From contig CAMCMW010000003.1 in NCBI GenBank assembly GCA_945876155.1, positions 1-17,738 of the forward strand: a stretch of 17,738 nt of DNA, in the 5' to 3' direction. A program made the translations under genes and the position numbers. The stretch is from an uncultured Ruminococcus sp. (lineage in GTDB: Bacteria > Bacillota > Clostridia > Oscillospirales > Ruminococcaceae). Positions 6,674 through 15,790 of this stretch are shown piece by piece; position 1 is the first letter of the stretch; every line of letters starts with the position of its first letter. The notes below the pieces were generated by a model that saw nothing but the letters and a program-made list of their open reading frames with translations, did no database searches and was not told the DNA's origin.

Positions 6674-7729
6674 TTACGAAAAATAGCTATGCGCAATTTC
6701 ATCAAGCTGCTTTGCTATTACTGAAAATTCCTGATTAAGGTCAAGTGTTTTGGCTCCTATGCTATTACCGCCTATTACAAATGGCTTTCCATCGGGAAAA
6801 ACTTCCTCCTCAGTTCTGGCATAGAGCAGCAGACCTGAAACATTTCCGGTATTCTCAGTATCCATATTTCTGACATAGGCAAATATCTGATACAAATGAG
6901 CAGACCTGAGCGTTGACTTATCGAAATTCTGTATCATTGCTTTGCCATAATACTTCGCATCTATAATAAGCTTTTTACCGTCCTTGTGCAAAGTGATATC
7001 TGTCCTCATGTCAGGCAGAAACTGTATCATTGCATTATCTGGTTCTTCTGTCAAATTCCATTTTATGTGCTGGGCTGACGGATTAAGCTCTGCATGATGC
7101 TGTCTGTAATATTCAAGGATAAACCGTTCATACAACCGTTCCATGTGTTCATCTGAAAAGGCAAGAAGTTTATATTCGCCATTTTCGGTAGTCTGGAGCA
7201 TACCATTCAGTATGAAATAACATATATTCAGCAAAAGTTCATAATTACGATTGTTACGCTGATAAATAAGTTTGTTCCATGCAATATAGTTAGGCTGTAT
7301 CAGTTTCACATTACCAAAAAAGACAAGTAGTTTCTTTAGTGACTGTCTGCGTTCTGCGGCAACATCGTCTGCCCGGACAAGTCGATCTATGGTAGTTTTG
7401 AGTATCTGATTGTATATGTTGTCCTCCGAAAATTCATCAAACTCACAAGAGAACTGCCTTTTTCTCTGCATTTGAAGAGCCATTGTACCGTTTATATTCA
7501 GCTTGCCCCGCATTACAGACAAATCTTCCTTCACCGGAACATATTCACGGTACAAGCCCTGTTTCAGCTGTCTTGAAACGCCCTTCACGAGTATAGCCGC
7601 AAAGAGATCATGTATCTTTTCAAACTGCTCGGCAGCAACATTTTCATAATCTCCCTGTTTCAGAATCTGAAACGCATAGGACAGCATATAATAGATATTC
7701 TTTATAAAAATGCCCTTATCAGCCGTCAT
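6674..7729 (-). CDS. mcrC: McrC-like nuclease subunit of a type IV restriction system
   Basis: A 351-residue McrC-family protein that supplies the nuclease for the adjacent McrB motor. The N-terminal GIFIKNIYYMLSYAF is the usual opening of McrC proteins. The C-terminal PD-(D/E)xK nuclease core is visible as D247 (DMRTDITL) and D260-x-K262 (IIDAKYYGK), followed by HLYQIFAYV, with Q and Y in the expected helix (numbering from the upstream GTG 7738; subtract 3 for the chosen start). ATG 7729 is preferred to GTG 7738 because AGGTGA (7735-7740) is 5 nt before it. The gene overlaps the end of the McrB gene by 11 nt, so the subunits are translationally coupled. All catalytic residues appear present. 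Function: cleaves DNA carrying modified cytosines recognised by McrB. Confidence 0.9.
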   Translation of the reverse strand: MTADKGIFIKNIYYMLSYAFQILKQGDYENVAAEQFEKIHDLFAAILVKGVSRQLKQGLYREYVPVKEDLSVMRGKLNINGTMALQMQRKRQFSCEFDEFSEDNIYNQILKTTIDRLVRADDVAAERRQSLKKLLVFFGNVKLIQPNYIAWNKLIYQRNNRNYELLLNICYFILNGMLQTTENGEYKLLAFSDEHMERLYERFILEYYRQHHAELNPSAQHIKWNLTEEPDNAMIQFLPDMRTDITLHKDGKKLIIDAKYYGKAMIQNFDKSTLRSAHLYQIFAYVRNMDTENTGNVSGLLLYARTEEEVFPDGKPFVIGGNSIGAKTLDLNQEFSVIAKQLDEIAHSYFS

Positions 7730-9794
7730 ATTCCTCACCTATTAACTGATACAATGCTTTTGTCCAGTCGGCAGTCTTTTTATCATCATCGAACCAGTAC
7801 TCTTCTATCATCGGGATAATCTCATACTCAATAACATTACACACCCATGCGTCATCAATGACTGAGATATCTTCCGGTGCAAAATAACTGTGACCTATCT
7901 CAAAGCCCTTTCCAAGAGAACTGTCATTGCGTATCGCACTGTTCAGTTCCCTTATTTTTGATACCGCCGTATGGTACAGCTTGCAGTCAATTTGTTTCAT
8001 ATAATCGCCGAAGCCGTTATTATCTGCATTTTCAAAAGCAGGTTTCATAGTGTAGAAACTGAAACGTCTGCGGAGAGCGTAATCTATCATTGCAAGACTG
8101 CGGTCGGCTGTGTTCATCATACCGATAATATGTAGATTTTCGGGGATATAGAAAGGCTTTCCGCCGTAAACAAGATTTACCCTGTGTTCTTCACCACGCT
8201 TGTCCGTTTCGATAAGCATGAGAAGTTCACCAAAGATTTTACTGAGATTTCCACGGTTTATTTCGTCTATGATAAAGAAATACGGTTTGTCGGGATTTTC
8301 CTTACAGCGTTCACAGAAATTATAGAACACACCGCTGCGCAGTTCAAAAGAGCCGTCTTCCGCAGGACGATATCCCATAATGAAATCCTCATAGGAGTAA
8401 TTCTGGTGGAACTGTACCATGCAGATTCTGTTCTCGTTTTTCTCTCCTATTATCGAATATGCAAGGCGTTTTGCAGAAAACGTCTTACCTACACCCGGAG
8501 CACCCTGAAGTATGATATTTTTCTTTTTCAGAAGAAGTGAACGAAGTTTGTCGTATTCGGGTTCGGTGATGAATACATCTTTGAGAAAATTGTCTTTGGT
8601 GTAATGTTTCAGAAATTCAAAATTTGATGATACTATTTCTTCATTCTTACTATTTGCTATATCTTTTTGGAATTTCATGTAATCTTGTGGCACATCATTA
8701 AATACAAAATCACTCAGTGCCTTTGTACGCCAATCATTCTCTTTAGGCAAACTAATCGTGTTCCTGAATGTATAGAAATACCATTCTTTGGGTTGGAATG
8801 ACATATCCCAATCAACTTCAAGAGTTCTTCCGTCCTTTTGATTAGCAACGACTGTACCAACTATCTTGATATACATAACAGAAATTGTTTCCCCGTGGTT
8901 GTCAAAAGGGAGTCCTTTTTTCTTTGTATAAGATGTTTTGATTGCTATTTTATCGCCAACCCTGACGCTATTCACAGTATCAAGAAATTTGTCTGTATGT
9001 CCATTCTGCCAAATTCCTTGCGCAACAAAATCCTCGTCTTGATGTGTATTATCAGTATCGCTATATGCGCCTACAAACCAACATCTCGTAATTAAATTGC
9101 TTTTTGATGTGTTATTCTTATAAAACCGTGTCAAATAAAACCCAAAGTCAACGGTAATTGTTTTCAATTCAGGGTCGGTATAGCAATTATCAGTGATAGC
9201 TTTGTCAAGCATCTGACGTATATCATTATCAGCTTTCAGAATTTCACATATCTCATCATACATCTTAAAGCCTTCAATCACATTCTGAACATAACCGTTT
9301 CTGCCTGGAATATATGTATCATCAAGCTCATCAGCAACAGCTTTAAAAAGTTCATATTTATAAATATAATATTTATCAGGATACATTAACCATAAATATG
9401 TACTGACAGAATTGGTATTCTGATAATGTTTTTTCCATGTCCCGTTATCATATTTAGCTCTGATTTCTTCTGATGTATTGATAAATGTTTCTATACGTAA
9501 GGAAAGGTCCAAATTTTCATCAAACAGATTGACAAACATATTTCGGGTCGCTTCATCATCAGCTTTTGCAAATTCAAGTATCATACCTCTTGGATATGCA
9601 TAACCGGATGCAAGAAGATTTGAAGTTTTATCTGTTGCTTTCTTAAACATTTCGCCAAAATTTTCCGCATTAATATCCCAGTTATCCTGAAAATGCTTAA
9701 CTGCCTGCCATTTGTATTTTTCATCTTCCCAGTGAGCTGGAAAATAATTCTTATATTCGTTAATTATTTGAATTGCTTTATCAGAATCAATCAT
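7719..9794 (-). CDS. mcrB: McrB-like AAA+ ATPase with EVE/PUA-like domain
   Basis: A 691-residue motor and recognition subunit of an McrBC restriction system. Residues 1-230 are an uncharacterised helical N-terminal region. Residues about 236-345 (TRCWFVGAY... VRVGDKIAIK... WYFYTFRNTI) look like an EVE/PUA-fold domain, a class known to bind modified bases. The AAA+ core follows: Walker A GAPGVGKT (431-438), Walker B FFIIDEINRG (506-514), MNTADRS (560-566) and the arginine-finger run RRRF (575-578), all typical of McrB. ATG 9794 is chosen because GGAGG lies just ahead; the longer in-frame ATG at 9833 would overlap the promoter -10. It is first in the operon with McrC. The McrB core is certain; the N-terminal specificity assignment is inference. 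Confidence 0.9.
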   Translation of the reverse strand: MIDSDKAIQIINEYKNYFPAHWEDEKYKWQAVKHFQDNWDINAENFGEMFKKATDKTSNLLASGYAYPRGMILEFAKADDEATRNMFVNLFDENLDLSLRIETFINTSEEIRAKYDNGTWKKHYQNTNSVSTYLWLMYPDKYYIYKYELFKAVADELDDTYIPGRNGYVQNVIEGFKMYDEICEILKADNDIRQMLDKAITDNCYTDPELKTITVDFGFYLTRFYKNNTSKSNLITRCWFVGAYSDTDNTHQDEDFVAQGIWQNGHTDKFLDTVNSVRVGDKIAIKTSYTKKKGLPFDNHGETISVMYIKIVGTVVANQKDGRTLEVDWDMSFQPKEWYFYTFRNTISLPKENDWRTKALSDFVFNDVPQDYMKFQKDIANSKNEEIVSSNFEFLKHYTKDNFLKDVFITEPEYDKLRSLLLKKKNIILQGAPGVGKTFSAKRLAYSIIGEKNENRICMVQFHQNYSYEDFIMGYRPAEDGSFELRSGVFYNFCERCKENPDKPYFFIIDEINRGNLSKIFGELLMLIETDKRGEEHRVNLVYGGKPFYIPENLHIIGMMNTADRSLAMIDYALRRRFSFYTMKPAFENADNNGFGDYMKQIDCKLYHTAVSKIRELNSAIRNDSSLGKGFEIGHSYFAPEDISVIDDAWVCNVIEYEIIPMIEEYWFDDDKKTADWTKALYQLIGEEYDG

Positions 9795-9821
9795 AATATC
9801 CTCCGAAACAGTATTTTTTAT

Positions 9822-9850
9822 ATTATAGCACATATTTACCGAAAAAACAA
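9822..9850 (-). promoter_or_regulatory. Promoter of the mcrBC operon
   Basis: On the minus strand TTGTTT (9845-9850), a 17-base spacer, and TATAAT (9822-9827) preceded by TGC (extended -10). The start would be near 9815, leaving a leader of about 20 bases with GGAGG before ATG 9794. Confidence 0.78.
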
Positions 9851-9884
9851 TTTTTTACCAATGCTTTTATTACTTATATGAAAC

Positions 9885-9905
9885 AGACCGGCATTTCACC
9901 GGTCT
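9885..9905 (-). terminator. Hairpin terminator after the exonuclease-helicase gene
   Basis: AGACCGG (9885-9891) and CCGGTCT (9899-9905) form a perfect 7-bp stem with a 7-base loop. The minus-strand T tract after it is short (GTTTCAT), so strength is uncertain. Its place between the giant helicase stop (9967) and the mcrB promoter fits a terminator. Confidence 0.6.
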
Positions 9906-9966
9906 ATTATGTTAATAATAATTACTAAATTTCATTTAAAATTCTTACACATTTTTCGAATCTGCC

Positions 9967-12900
9967 TCATTCATACAGTCTGAAATAAATATCCGGCAGA
10001 ATTACAGCAGTTTCCGTTTCATCGTCCTTACCTTTCCATGCACAGATAAATCGTATTTTTGCATCATACAGCGTATATCCGTCAGCGATTATTTTTTTAA
10101 TTTTTTCATAGCAGGCTGATGAGAACTGAAGAACCGGAATCATTTTTTCACCGCTGCAAATATACAGTCTGTTTGCTTTTGCATAAAGGTGCATACCGCT
10201 TTGCATACGCAATATCAGTTGCTTTTTGTCTTTGAAGAAACTGAGGTATACGTCCCTGTGCGACAACTGCATTATCAGTTCAGATGGTTTTGCGTAGGAG
10301 TGGAGGTCTGTTTCATCTGCAAACATATCAAAAGCGTCACCGGTGTAGTGAATATGGAGAAGTGACTTTGCTCTTGTAATGCCTACATACAGTTTTCGCT
10401 TTGTTTCATCGGTATCAAGAACCGGACTGTTCAGCAGCATGAAAACATTGTCAAATTCTCTGCCTTTTGATTTATGCATTGTGGAAATTGTAATAACACC
10501 CTGCTCACTTTTATAAAAATCCTCAATTTTTGATTCGTGCAGAAACATATCAAGGTCTGTACGATATTTTCTTGTATTGGTTTCTGCAAAGGCTGTAAGG
10601 ATATCCAGTATCAGGGGCAGACATTCACTTTTGCCATACTGCTGTTTCAGTTTCTCAATTGCGTTATCCCACTGCTTATCACTTATAACAGGAGATATTT
10701 CAACGCTGTCTGACCGCAGTTTTTTAAGGAAAAAGCGTACCTCTGCGATGTCGAAAATATCAAATCCGTCCATGGACTGTATAAGCTTTGCCGGAATATT
10801 TCTCTGTTTCAGAACACCCAGCATCATAAGAGCTTCCCTGTTGGTATTTGTCAGAATACAGGTTGTCCCCTTGACATTTGACGCAGCAATATCATCTGCA
10901 ACAGCAGTTTCTATATACTTTCCGCTGTGTTTTATCAGCTTTGTTTCTCCGTCAGATTCAGAAACAGCAATAATATCTTCATATTTCATTCTATCAGAGA
11001 TTTCTTTTACAAACCTATTGGCAAAAGAAACGATACTTTTACAGCTCCTGTAATTGTCGATAAGTGAATACTGCTGTGCATCATGTTCAGTTATAAGTGT
11101 TTTAAGATATTTTGAATCTGAACCCCTGAACTGATATATATTCTGGTCGTCATCACCCACAGCAATAACTCTCATATCGTCATTGCGTTCCATAAGTGCT
11201 TCCACAAGCTGAAATTCATAGCAATCCATATCCTGTGCCTCATCAATAACGAGTACGGTTTTGGTTATTCTTCCAAGGTCAGCGTCACCGCTGAGTATCA
11301 GTTCTCCTGCGTCCTTCACAACGTTTTCAGAATCCTGAATATTACCTATTTTTCCAAGCAAATCAAAACAATATGAATGGAATGTCTTTATCTCTACAAA
11401 ATTTGCAGCGTTGCCGATAAGCTCTTTCAGACGCTGTTTGAACTCAATAGCCGCTGCTCTTGAAAACGTCAGCATAAGCAGCTGTTCGTGCTTTACATCT
11501 TCCAGCAGAAGCAACGCCGCAAGCTTATGTACCAGCACCTTTGTTTTGCCGCTTCCCGGACCGGCTGATACAACGATATGCTGTGATGTGTTGTCACGAA
11601 TTATCTCAAGCTGTCTTTCAGAGAGGGTATCAAACAGCTGAGAGTATTTTGCCGGCGTAATGTTTCTTTCTATCTGTGCGGCTCGTTCTCCCGCAAAATA
11701 CTGCGCCAGAAATTTCTTATAATCCATCTGGAAATAATCATTGACGAACTGAAGAGCCTCATCATAATCACGAACCATCATATTCGCATACTCGCCCACA
11801 ATATGTATCTGCTGAATCTTCTGTTGATAAAATTCCTTAAGCTGTTTGTAGTCTTCCAGTTTATATTTGATTCTGTTGTCAAGCACCAGTCTTTTCAGTT
11901 TCATTCCGCTGTACAGAACAAGAAATCCGCCTTCGAGTTTAAGTGCATTTATCTTTGAGAGAAACAGCAATGCTTCTTCAATATCATTTGCGGAAACGCC
12001 ATAGTTTTCCTTTGCTTTATATGCCTTCATAAGTTCCAGTATTGAAAAACCTACGAGCATTTCTTCTTTTTCACCTGTATCGGAACTGCTGTGTTCAAAT
12101 AGGTAATTAATGATAAATTCAGCAATCTTATAGCTTTTTGTTCTTTTTTGAATCAGTGTTTCAAGCTTCAGCTTTGGAACAATCATGACCTTATTTGTCA
12201 CAGAATCCTGTTCTTTCTGAATATAGCTGCGTATAGTCCAGTAATAGAATAATGTCTTGATTGAATTGACTGAGCTTGATTTTATCCCGTTTGCAAGTGC
12301 AGCCTCGTTCAGTTCCTTATAATTCATACAGAGTTTATCTGCATCAATGTATTCAAGCAGAAATTTTTCAAGCGACTGAAATTTATGAAGTATCAGAAGC
12401 GACTTATTTTTCCTGTCGTTTTTCAGTATATATGCAGTAAGATCCTGTGTATCCGCAAGCAGTCCGTCTTCTCTCATCATCTGAATGGAATGAATAATAT
12501 CTGCTTTTTCAATCCCAAGACGGTCAGCAAGATAATCCACTCTTGATTCTGCGTCATCATTGCCGGCTTTGGAAATACTCTTGCTGGAAATCAGTGAGCT
12601 TATAATTCTCTTTGCATTAATACGCTCCTGTTCAACGGTAATTCTGAGCGATTCATCAATACGCTGCGACGCCTCCCTCATATCTTTTACAAGAATGCTT
12701 TTTGCATATATTCTCGGAACGTTTTTCCCTCTTTTAAGGTAACCAGCATTTTCAAGTGCCTGGATTGCCGTTTTCACTCTTGTTTCTATATCCGAAACGC
12801 TGTCATCCCAGCCAGCCTGCCTTGCAACTTCAAGAGGAGAGCAGCACACTTCCGGATGTGATTTTGTCATATTCTTTACAGCTCTCCACACCTGCTGTAT

Positions 12901-14724
12901 CTCACTGATACTGAGCTTTGTCTGATTGAGGAGAATAAAATGCTTGTCCAGGTCGCCGTCACTGTATAATACATAACAATCTGCCTGAAGTGACGGGTCA
13001 CGCCCTGCACGGCCTGCTTCCTGCACATAGTTTTCAAGTGAATCTGAAATATCATAATGAACCACAAGTCCCACATTGGATTTATCAACACCCATTCCGA
13101 ATGCCGAAGTAGCAACGATTATCTGCACTTCATCATTGATAAACGCTTCCTGATTCTCCTGTTTCTCGCTGCTTTCCATTTTACCATTGAATGCCCTTGC
13201 TTTGAATCCGTCATCTGTAAGCTTTTGTGCAAGCATTCTTGTACGTTTGGTTCTTGAAACGTAGACAATAGTCGGACAGTTCTTTTGTTCTATCAGAGCA
13301 CGCAGAGTATCATACTTTTCAGCATCTGTTTCTTTATGCAGTACTTCATAACGCAGATTTGTTCTTACCGCATTCGTGGCAAAAATTTCAAGTTCAATAT
13401 CAAGCTTATTTTTAAAATACTCCCTGATATCACTGATTACTTTCTGTTTTGCTGTTGCAGTGAAACAGGACACAGGTATCCTGTAATTACCGCCTTTTTT
13501 CTCCTGCAGTTCTCGTATGAAATCACCGATATACAGGTAATCCACACGGAAATCCTGTCCCCATGCGGAGAAACAGTGTGCCTCATCAATTACAAACCGG
13601 TCAATAGTGCGGGCAAGAAACAGCCTTTCTATTGTGACCGAACGGAGTGATTCAGGTGAAATATATAAAATGGAGGCTATGCCTGACTCAACTCTTTTTA
13701 TTGCTTCCGCTCTTTCGACAGGACTAAGCAGTCCGTTAATAGTTACGGCATCAGCAATACCCTTCTTTTCAAGGTTATCCACCTGGTCTTTCATCAATGA
13801 CTGCAAAGGAGAAATAACTACTGCCAGCGCTCTTTCAGTTTCACCAGCCATAAGTGCAGGTATCTGGAATGTAAGGGATTTGCCGCCGCCTGTGGGAAAT
13901 ACTGCAAGCAGTGATTTATGTTCAGCCGCTGCATTTACGGCATTTTCCTGCAGAGGTTCTCCGTTATATGTACGAAAATCAGTATATCCGAAATACCTGC
14001 TGAGATATTTTTTCGGATCAAGTTCTGATATGCAATAACTGCATTTGCCGCACGAAGTGTTCCTTAACGCTTTAAGTATCACATCAACTTTCGGAAAATT
14101 TATAAGCACCCATCTCGGGATAAGAGAATGCTTCTCTGTTGCCGATAACAGAGCAAGACAATAGGCAAGTTCAACAGGAAAATCTGAGATGAAGTCAGCC
14201 AAAGGAGAATTTTCGCATATTTTATCTGAAAAGTACGCTGATATCACTGCTTCAGGGTCGGCATTGGCTGAATAATCAAGATATGAAAAAAATCCCGAAA
14301 AATATGGACTGTCTTTCAGCAGCATATAATATATCTGCTTTAATTCATCATCAAGATTCTGAAATGCACTGACTTCATCATAGAAAAGGCTTATAGCCTT
14401 AACAGAATCATTCAAAGGATTATTAAGCACATCTGTACACAGCTTGTCATCTTTCAGCAGCTTATGATAAGGCTTGTTGGGAAACATCAGCGGTGAAAGA
14501 TAAAGCGTATCAATGTATATTGCGTCAGCAGGGGCTTCAATATACTTTGCGTCGTGATTAATAATGTTATGACCACATAGATACTTTGTACCGGAAATGA
14601 ATTCATGAAATTTACTGAAAGAACCTGTATGCAGCTTTTCTCCGTTTTCGTTTACTGCCCCGAAGTCATATGCCTTATTATCTGTTTCACTGACTTCTGT
14701 GTCTATAAATATGATTGGTTTCAT
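9967..14724 (-). CDS. DEDD exonuclease-RecQ helicase-UvrD-like helicase fusion
   Basis: A 1585-residue, three-module DNA-processing protein. (1) Residues 1-130 are a DnaQ-like 3'-5' exonuclease: FIDTE (D8, E10), CGHNIINHD (D58), and a late acid in NDSVKA (D106). (2) A Cys cluster CGKCSYC (225-231) precedes a RecQ helicase: PTGGGKS (277-283), DEAHCFSAWGQDFR (380-393), AFGMGVDK (541-548), QEAGRAGRD (568-576). (3) After a long linker (about 600-1030) comes a UvrD/PcrA-like helicase: GPGSGKT (1055-1061), DEAQD (1161-1165), GDDDQNIYQFRG (1190-1201), TMHKSKGREFD (1415-1425), YVGITRAK (1446-1453). About 115 C-terminal residues are unassigned. ATG 14724 has GGGGGTG just upstream. Large RecQ proteins of this layout occur in Firmicutes and Bacteroidetes (recalled); a defence or recombination role is inferred. 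It is a stand-alone transcription unit. Confidence 0.92.
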   Translation of the reverse strand: MKPIIFIDTEVSETDNKAYDFGAVNENGEKLHTGSFSKFHEFISGTKYLCGHNIINHDAKYIEAPADAIYIDTLYLSPLMFPNKPYHKLLKDDKLCTDVLNNPLNDSVKAISLFYDEVSAFQNLDDELKQIYYMLLKDSPYFSGFFSYLDYSANADPEAVISAYFSDKICENSPLADFISDFPVELAYCLALLSATEKHSLIPRWVLINFPKVDVILKALRNTSCGKCSYCISELDPKKYLSRYFGYTDFRTYNGEPLQENAVNAAAEHKSLLAVFPTGGGKSLTFQIPALMAGETERALAVVISPLQSLMKDQVDNLEKKGIADAVTINGLLSPVERAEAIKRVESGIASILYISPESLRSVTIERLFLARTIDRFVIDEAHCFSAWGQDFRVDYLYIGDFIRELQEKKGGNYRIPVSCFTATAKQKVISDIREYFKNKLDIELEIFATNAVRTNLRYEVLHKETDAEKYDTLRALIEQKNCPTIVYVSRTKRTRMLAQKLTDDGFKARAFNGKMESSEKQENQEAFINDEVQIIVATSAFGMGVDKSNVGLVVHYDISDSLENYVQEAGRAGRDPSLQADCYVLYSDGDLDKHFILLNQTKLSISEIQQVWRAVKNMTKSHPEVCCSPLEVARQAGWDDSVSDIETRVKTAIQALENAGYLKRGKNVPRIYAKSILVKDMREASQRIDESLRITVEQERINAKRIISSLISSKSISKAGNDDAESRVDYLADRLGIEKADIIHSIQMMREDGLLADTQDLTAYILKNDRKNKSLLILHKFQSLEKFLLEYIDADKLCMNYKELNEAALANGIKSSSVNSIKTLFYYWTIRSYIQKEQDSVTNKVMIVPKLKLETLIQKRTKSYKIAEFIINYLFEHSSSDTGEKEEMLVGFSILELMKAYKAKENYGVSANDIEEALLFLSKINALKLEGGFLVLYSGMKLKRLVLDNRIKYKLEDYKQLKEFYQQKIQQIHIVGEYANMMVRDYDEALQFVNDYFQMDYKKFLAQYFAGERAAQIERNITPAKYSQLFDTLSERQLEIIRDNTSQHIVVSAGPGSGKTKVLVHKLAALLLLEDVKHEQLLMLTFSRAAAIEFKQRLKELIGNAANFVEIKTFHSYCFDLLGKIGNIQDSENVVKDAGELILSGDADLGRITKTVLVIDEAQDMDCYEFQLVEALMERNDDMRVIAVGDDDQNIYQFRGSDSKYLKTLITEHDAQQYSLIDNYRSCKSIVSFANRFVKEISDRMKYEDIIAVSESDGETKLIKHSGKYIETAVADDIAASNVKGTTCILTNTNREALMMLGVLKQRNIPAKLIQSMDGFDIFDIAEVRFFLKKLRSDSVEISPVISDKQWDNAIEKLKQQYGKSECLPLILDILTAFAETNTRKYRTDLDMFLHESKIEDFYKSEQGVITISTMHKSKGREFDNVFMLLNSPVLDTDETKRKLYVGITRAKSLLHIHYTGDAFDMFADETDLHSYAKPSELIMQLSHRDVYLSFFKDKKQLILRMQSGMHLYAKANRLYICSGEKMIPVLQFSSACYEKIKKIIADGYTLYDAKIRFICAWKGKDDETETAVILPDIYFRLYE

Positions 14725-14763
14725 GCGTTCACCCCCTAAGACCTTATTTTATATATTTTCCTT

Positions 14764-14792
14764 ATTATACCATATTTTGTCGAATTTTTCAA
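14764..14792 (-). promoter_or_regulatory. Promoter of the exonuclease-helicase gene
   Basis: On the minus strand TTGAAA (14787-14792), 17-base spacer, TATAAT (14764-14769). The 5' leader would be about 30-35 bases, ending in GGGGGTG before ATG 14724. Confidence 0.75.
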
Positions 14793-14839
14793 CTGTATTA
14801 ATAATACTTGCGAATATACAACATTATCCACATGGAAAT

Positions 14840-14869
14840 AAAAAAAGACAGTCCAGATTTGGACTATCT
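14840..14869 (-). terminator. Terminator overlapping the histidine kinase stop codon
   Basis: On the minus strand AGATAGTCCA (14860-14869) pairs with TGGACTGTCT (14846-14855) over 10 bp with one G-U pair and a 4-base loop, followed by a run of seven T (14840-14846). The kinase stop codon TAG (14864-14866) lies inside the 5' arm. Confidence 0.88.
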
Positions 14870-15787
14870 CTTCAATTCTATTACAAATCCTTTGGTATAA
14901 CCCTCAATATTATCATCAATATAAAGTCGACCGTCATGAAGCTCGGAAATGCGTTTTGATATTGCAAGGCCAAGACCGCTGCCGTCCTTAGTCTGCCTTG
15001 ATGTGTCAGAGCACTGGAACGGCATGAAAATACTTCTCCTCTGCTCCTGCGGAATATCATTTCCCGAATCAGCAATAATAATGCGGACAGCCGATTCATG
15101 AACCTCAAGTCTGACAAGCATTTTTATTCCACTGTCATTATGCCTTAAAACATTTGAAATAAGATTGTTTATAAGCCGTGTAAGTTCTGCCGTATCCACA
15201 TCTGCATTTACAGGATTTTCGGGCAGTACTATTTCAGGCTCAATATTGTTTTGCTCAATTTCGAGGTAATGTTCTGCAATTATACTTCTCAGCAGACTGC
15301 ACAGGTCAGTTTCCTGTAAATTCAGCGAATAGCCGTCTGATTCCATTTTTGCATACCGGAACATTTTCAGTATCATGTCATTCATCTGAATTGTTTTTTC
15401 GCATATTGTGTGATACACAGCCGGTACTTCATCATCGCTGACGTTACCCTCCTCCAGTACTCTTGCAAAACCAAGTACTGAGGACATCGGATTTTTAAGG
15501 TCATGAGAAATATTTGCAAACATAAGATTCTGCTCCCTGACCTGCCGCTGTGCTTCTTCGGCAACGTATCTGCTTATCTTACGATAATAAATCCATGAAA
15601 CGCCAAAGAACAGTATCATTGCCAGAATTACTCCGGATACTTCCAGTAAAATGGCAGATATTCCAAGATTTTCACTGATAGCAGGAATGTATGAGCTGAA
15701 AAAGCAAAACAGATACCATTCAGCAATCAGCAGAACCGTTGTGATAATAATGTAATAATAGATAATCTTCTTTTTTAATGTGTCCAT
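14864..15787 (-). CDS. Sensor histidine kinase with very short outer loop
   Basis: A 307-residue membrane histidine kinase. Two transmembrane segments (about 9-31 and 44-66) enclose an outer loop of only about a dozen residues, so there is no extracellular sensor domain; this resembles intramembrane-sensing kinases of Firmicutes that detect cell-envelope stress. A coiled linker leads to the H-box ISHDLKNP with phosphoacceptor H95. The ATPase has N-box LINNLISNVLRHN (205-217), G1 ADSGND (239-244), and G2 GSGLGLAI (269-276). All kinase motifs are intact. ATG 15787 lies 4 bases past the response regulator stop (TAG 15791-15793), so translation is coupled. The stimulus is unknown; VanS/PhoR-like by motif style. 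Confidence 0.92.
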   Translation of the reverse strand: MDTLKKKIIYYYIIITTVLLIAEWYLFCFFSSYIPAISENLGISAILLEVSGVILAMILFFGVSWIYYRKISRYVAEEAQRQVREQNLMFANISHDLKNPMSSVLGFARVLEEGNVSDDEVPAVYHTICEKTIQMNDMILKMFRYAKMESDGYSLNLQETDLCSLLRSIIAEHYLEIEQNNIEPEIVLPENPVNADVDTAELTRLINNLISNVLRHNDSGIKMLVRLEVHESAVRIIIADSGNDIPQEQRRSIFMPFQCSDTSRQTKDGSGLGLAISKRISELHDGRLYIDDNIEGYTKGFVIELKR

Positions 15788-15790
15788 ATG

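Noticed and set aside
6432..6686. An 84-residue plus-strand frame with a hydrophobic stretch, opposite the Fic/MazG remnants
   Set aside because: It is antisense to recognisable coding remnants, has no good ribosome site, and its hydrophobicity reflects the opposite strand's codons.
9795..9833. Earlier ATG (9833) for McrB
   Set aside because: It lies upstream of the predicted transcription start and overlaps the -10 box; ATG 9794 has a GGAGG site.
10577..11053. A 158-residue plus-strand frame inside the giant helicase gene
   Set aside because: It is the shadow of a gene with clear UvrD motifs on the other strand and has Ser/Ile-rich low-information sequence.
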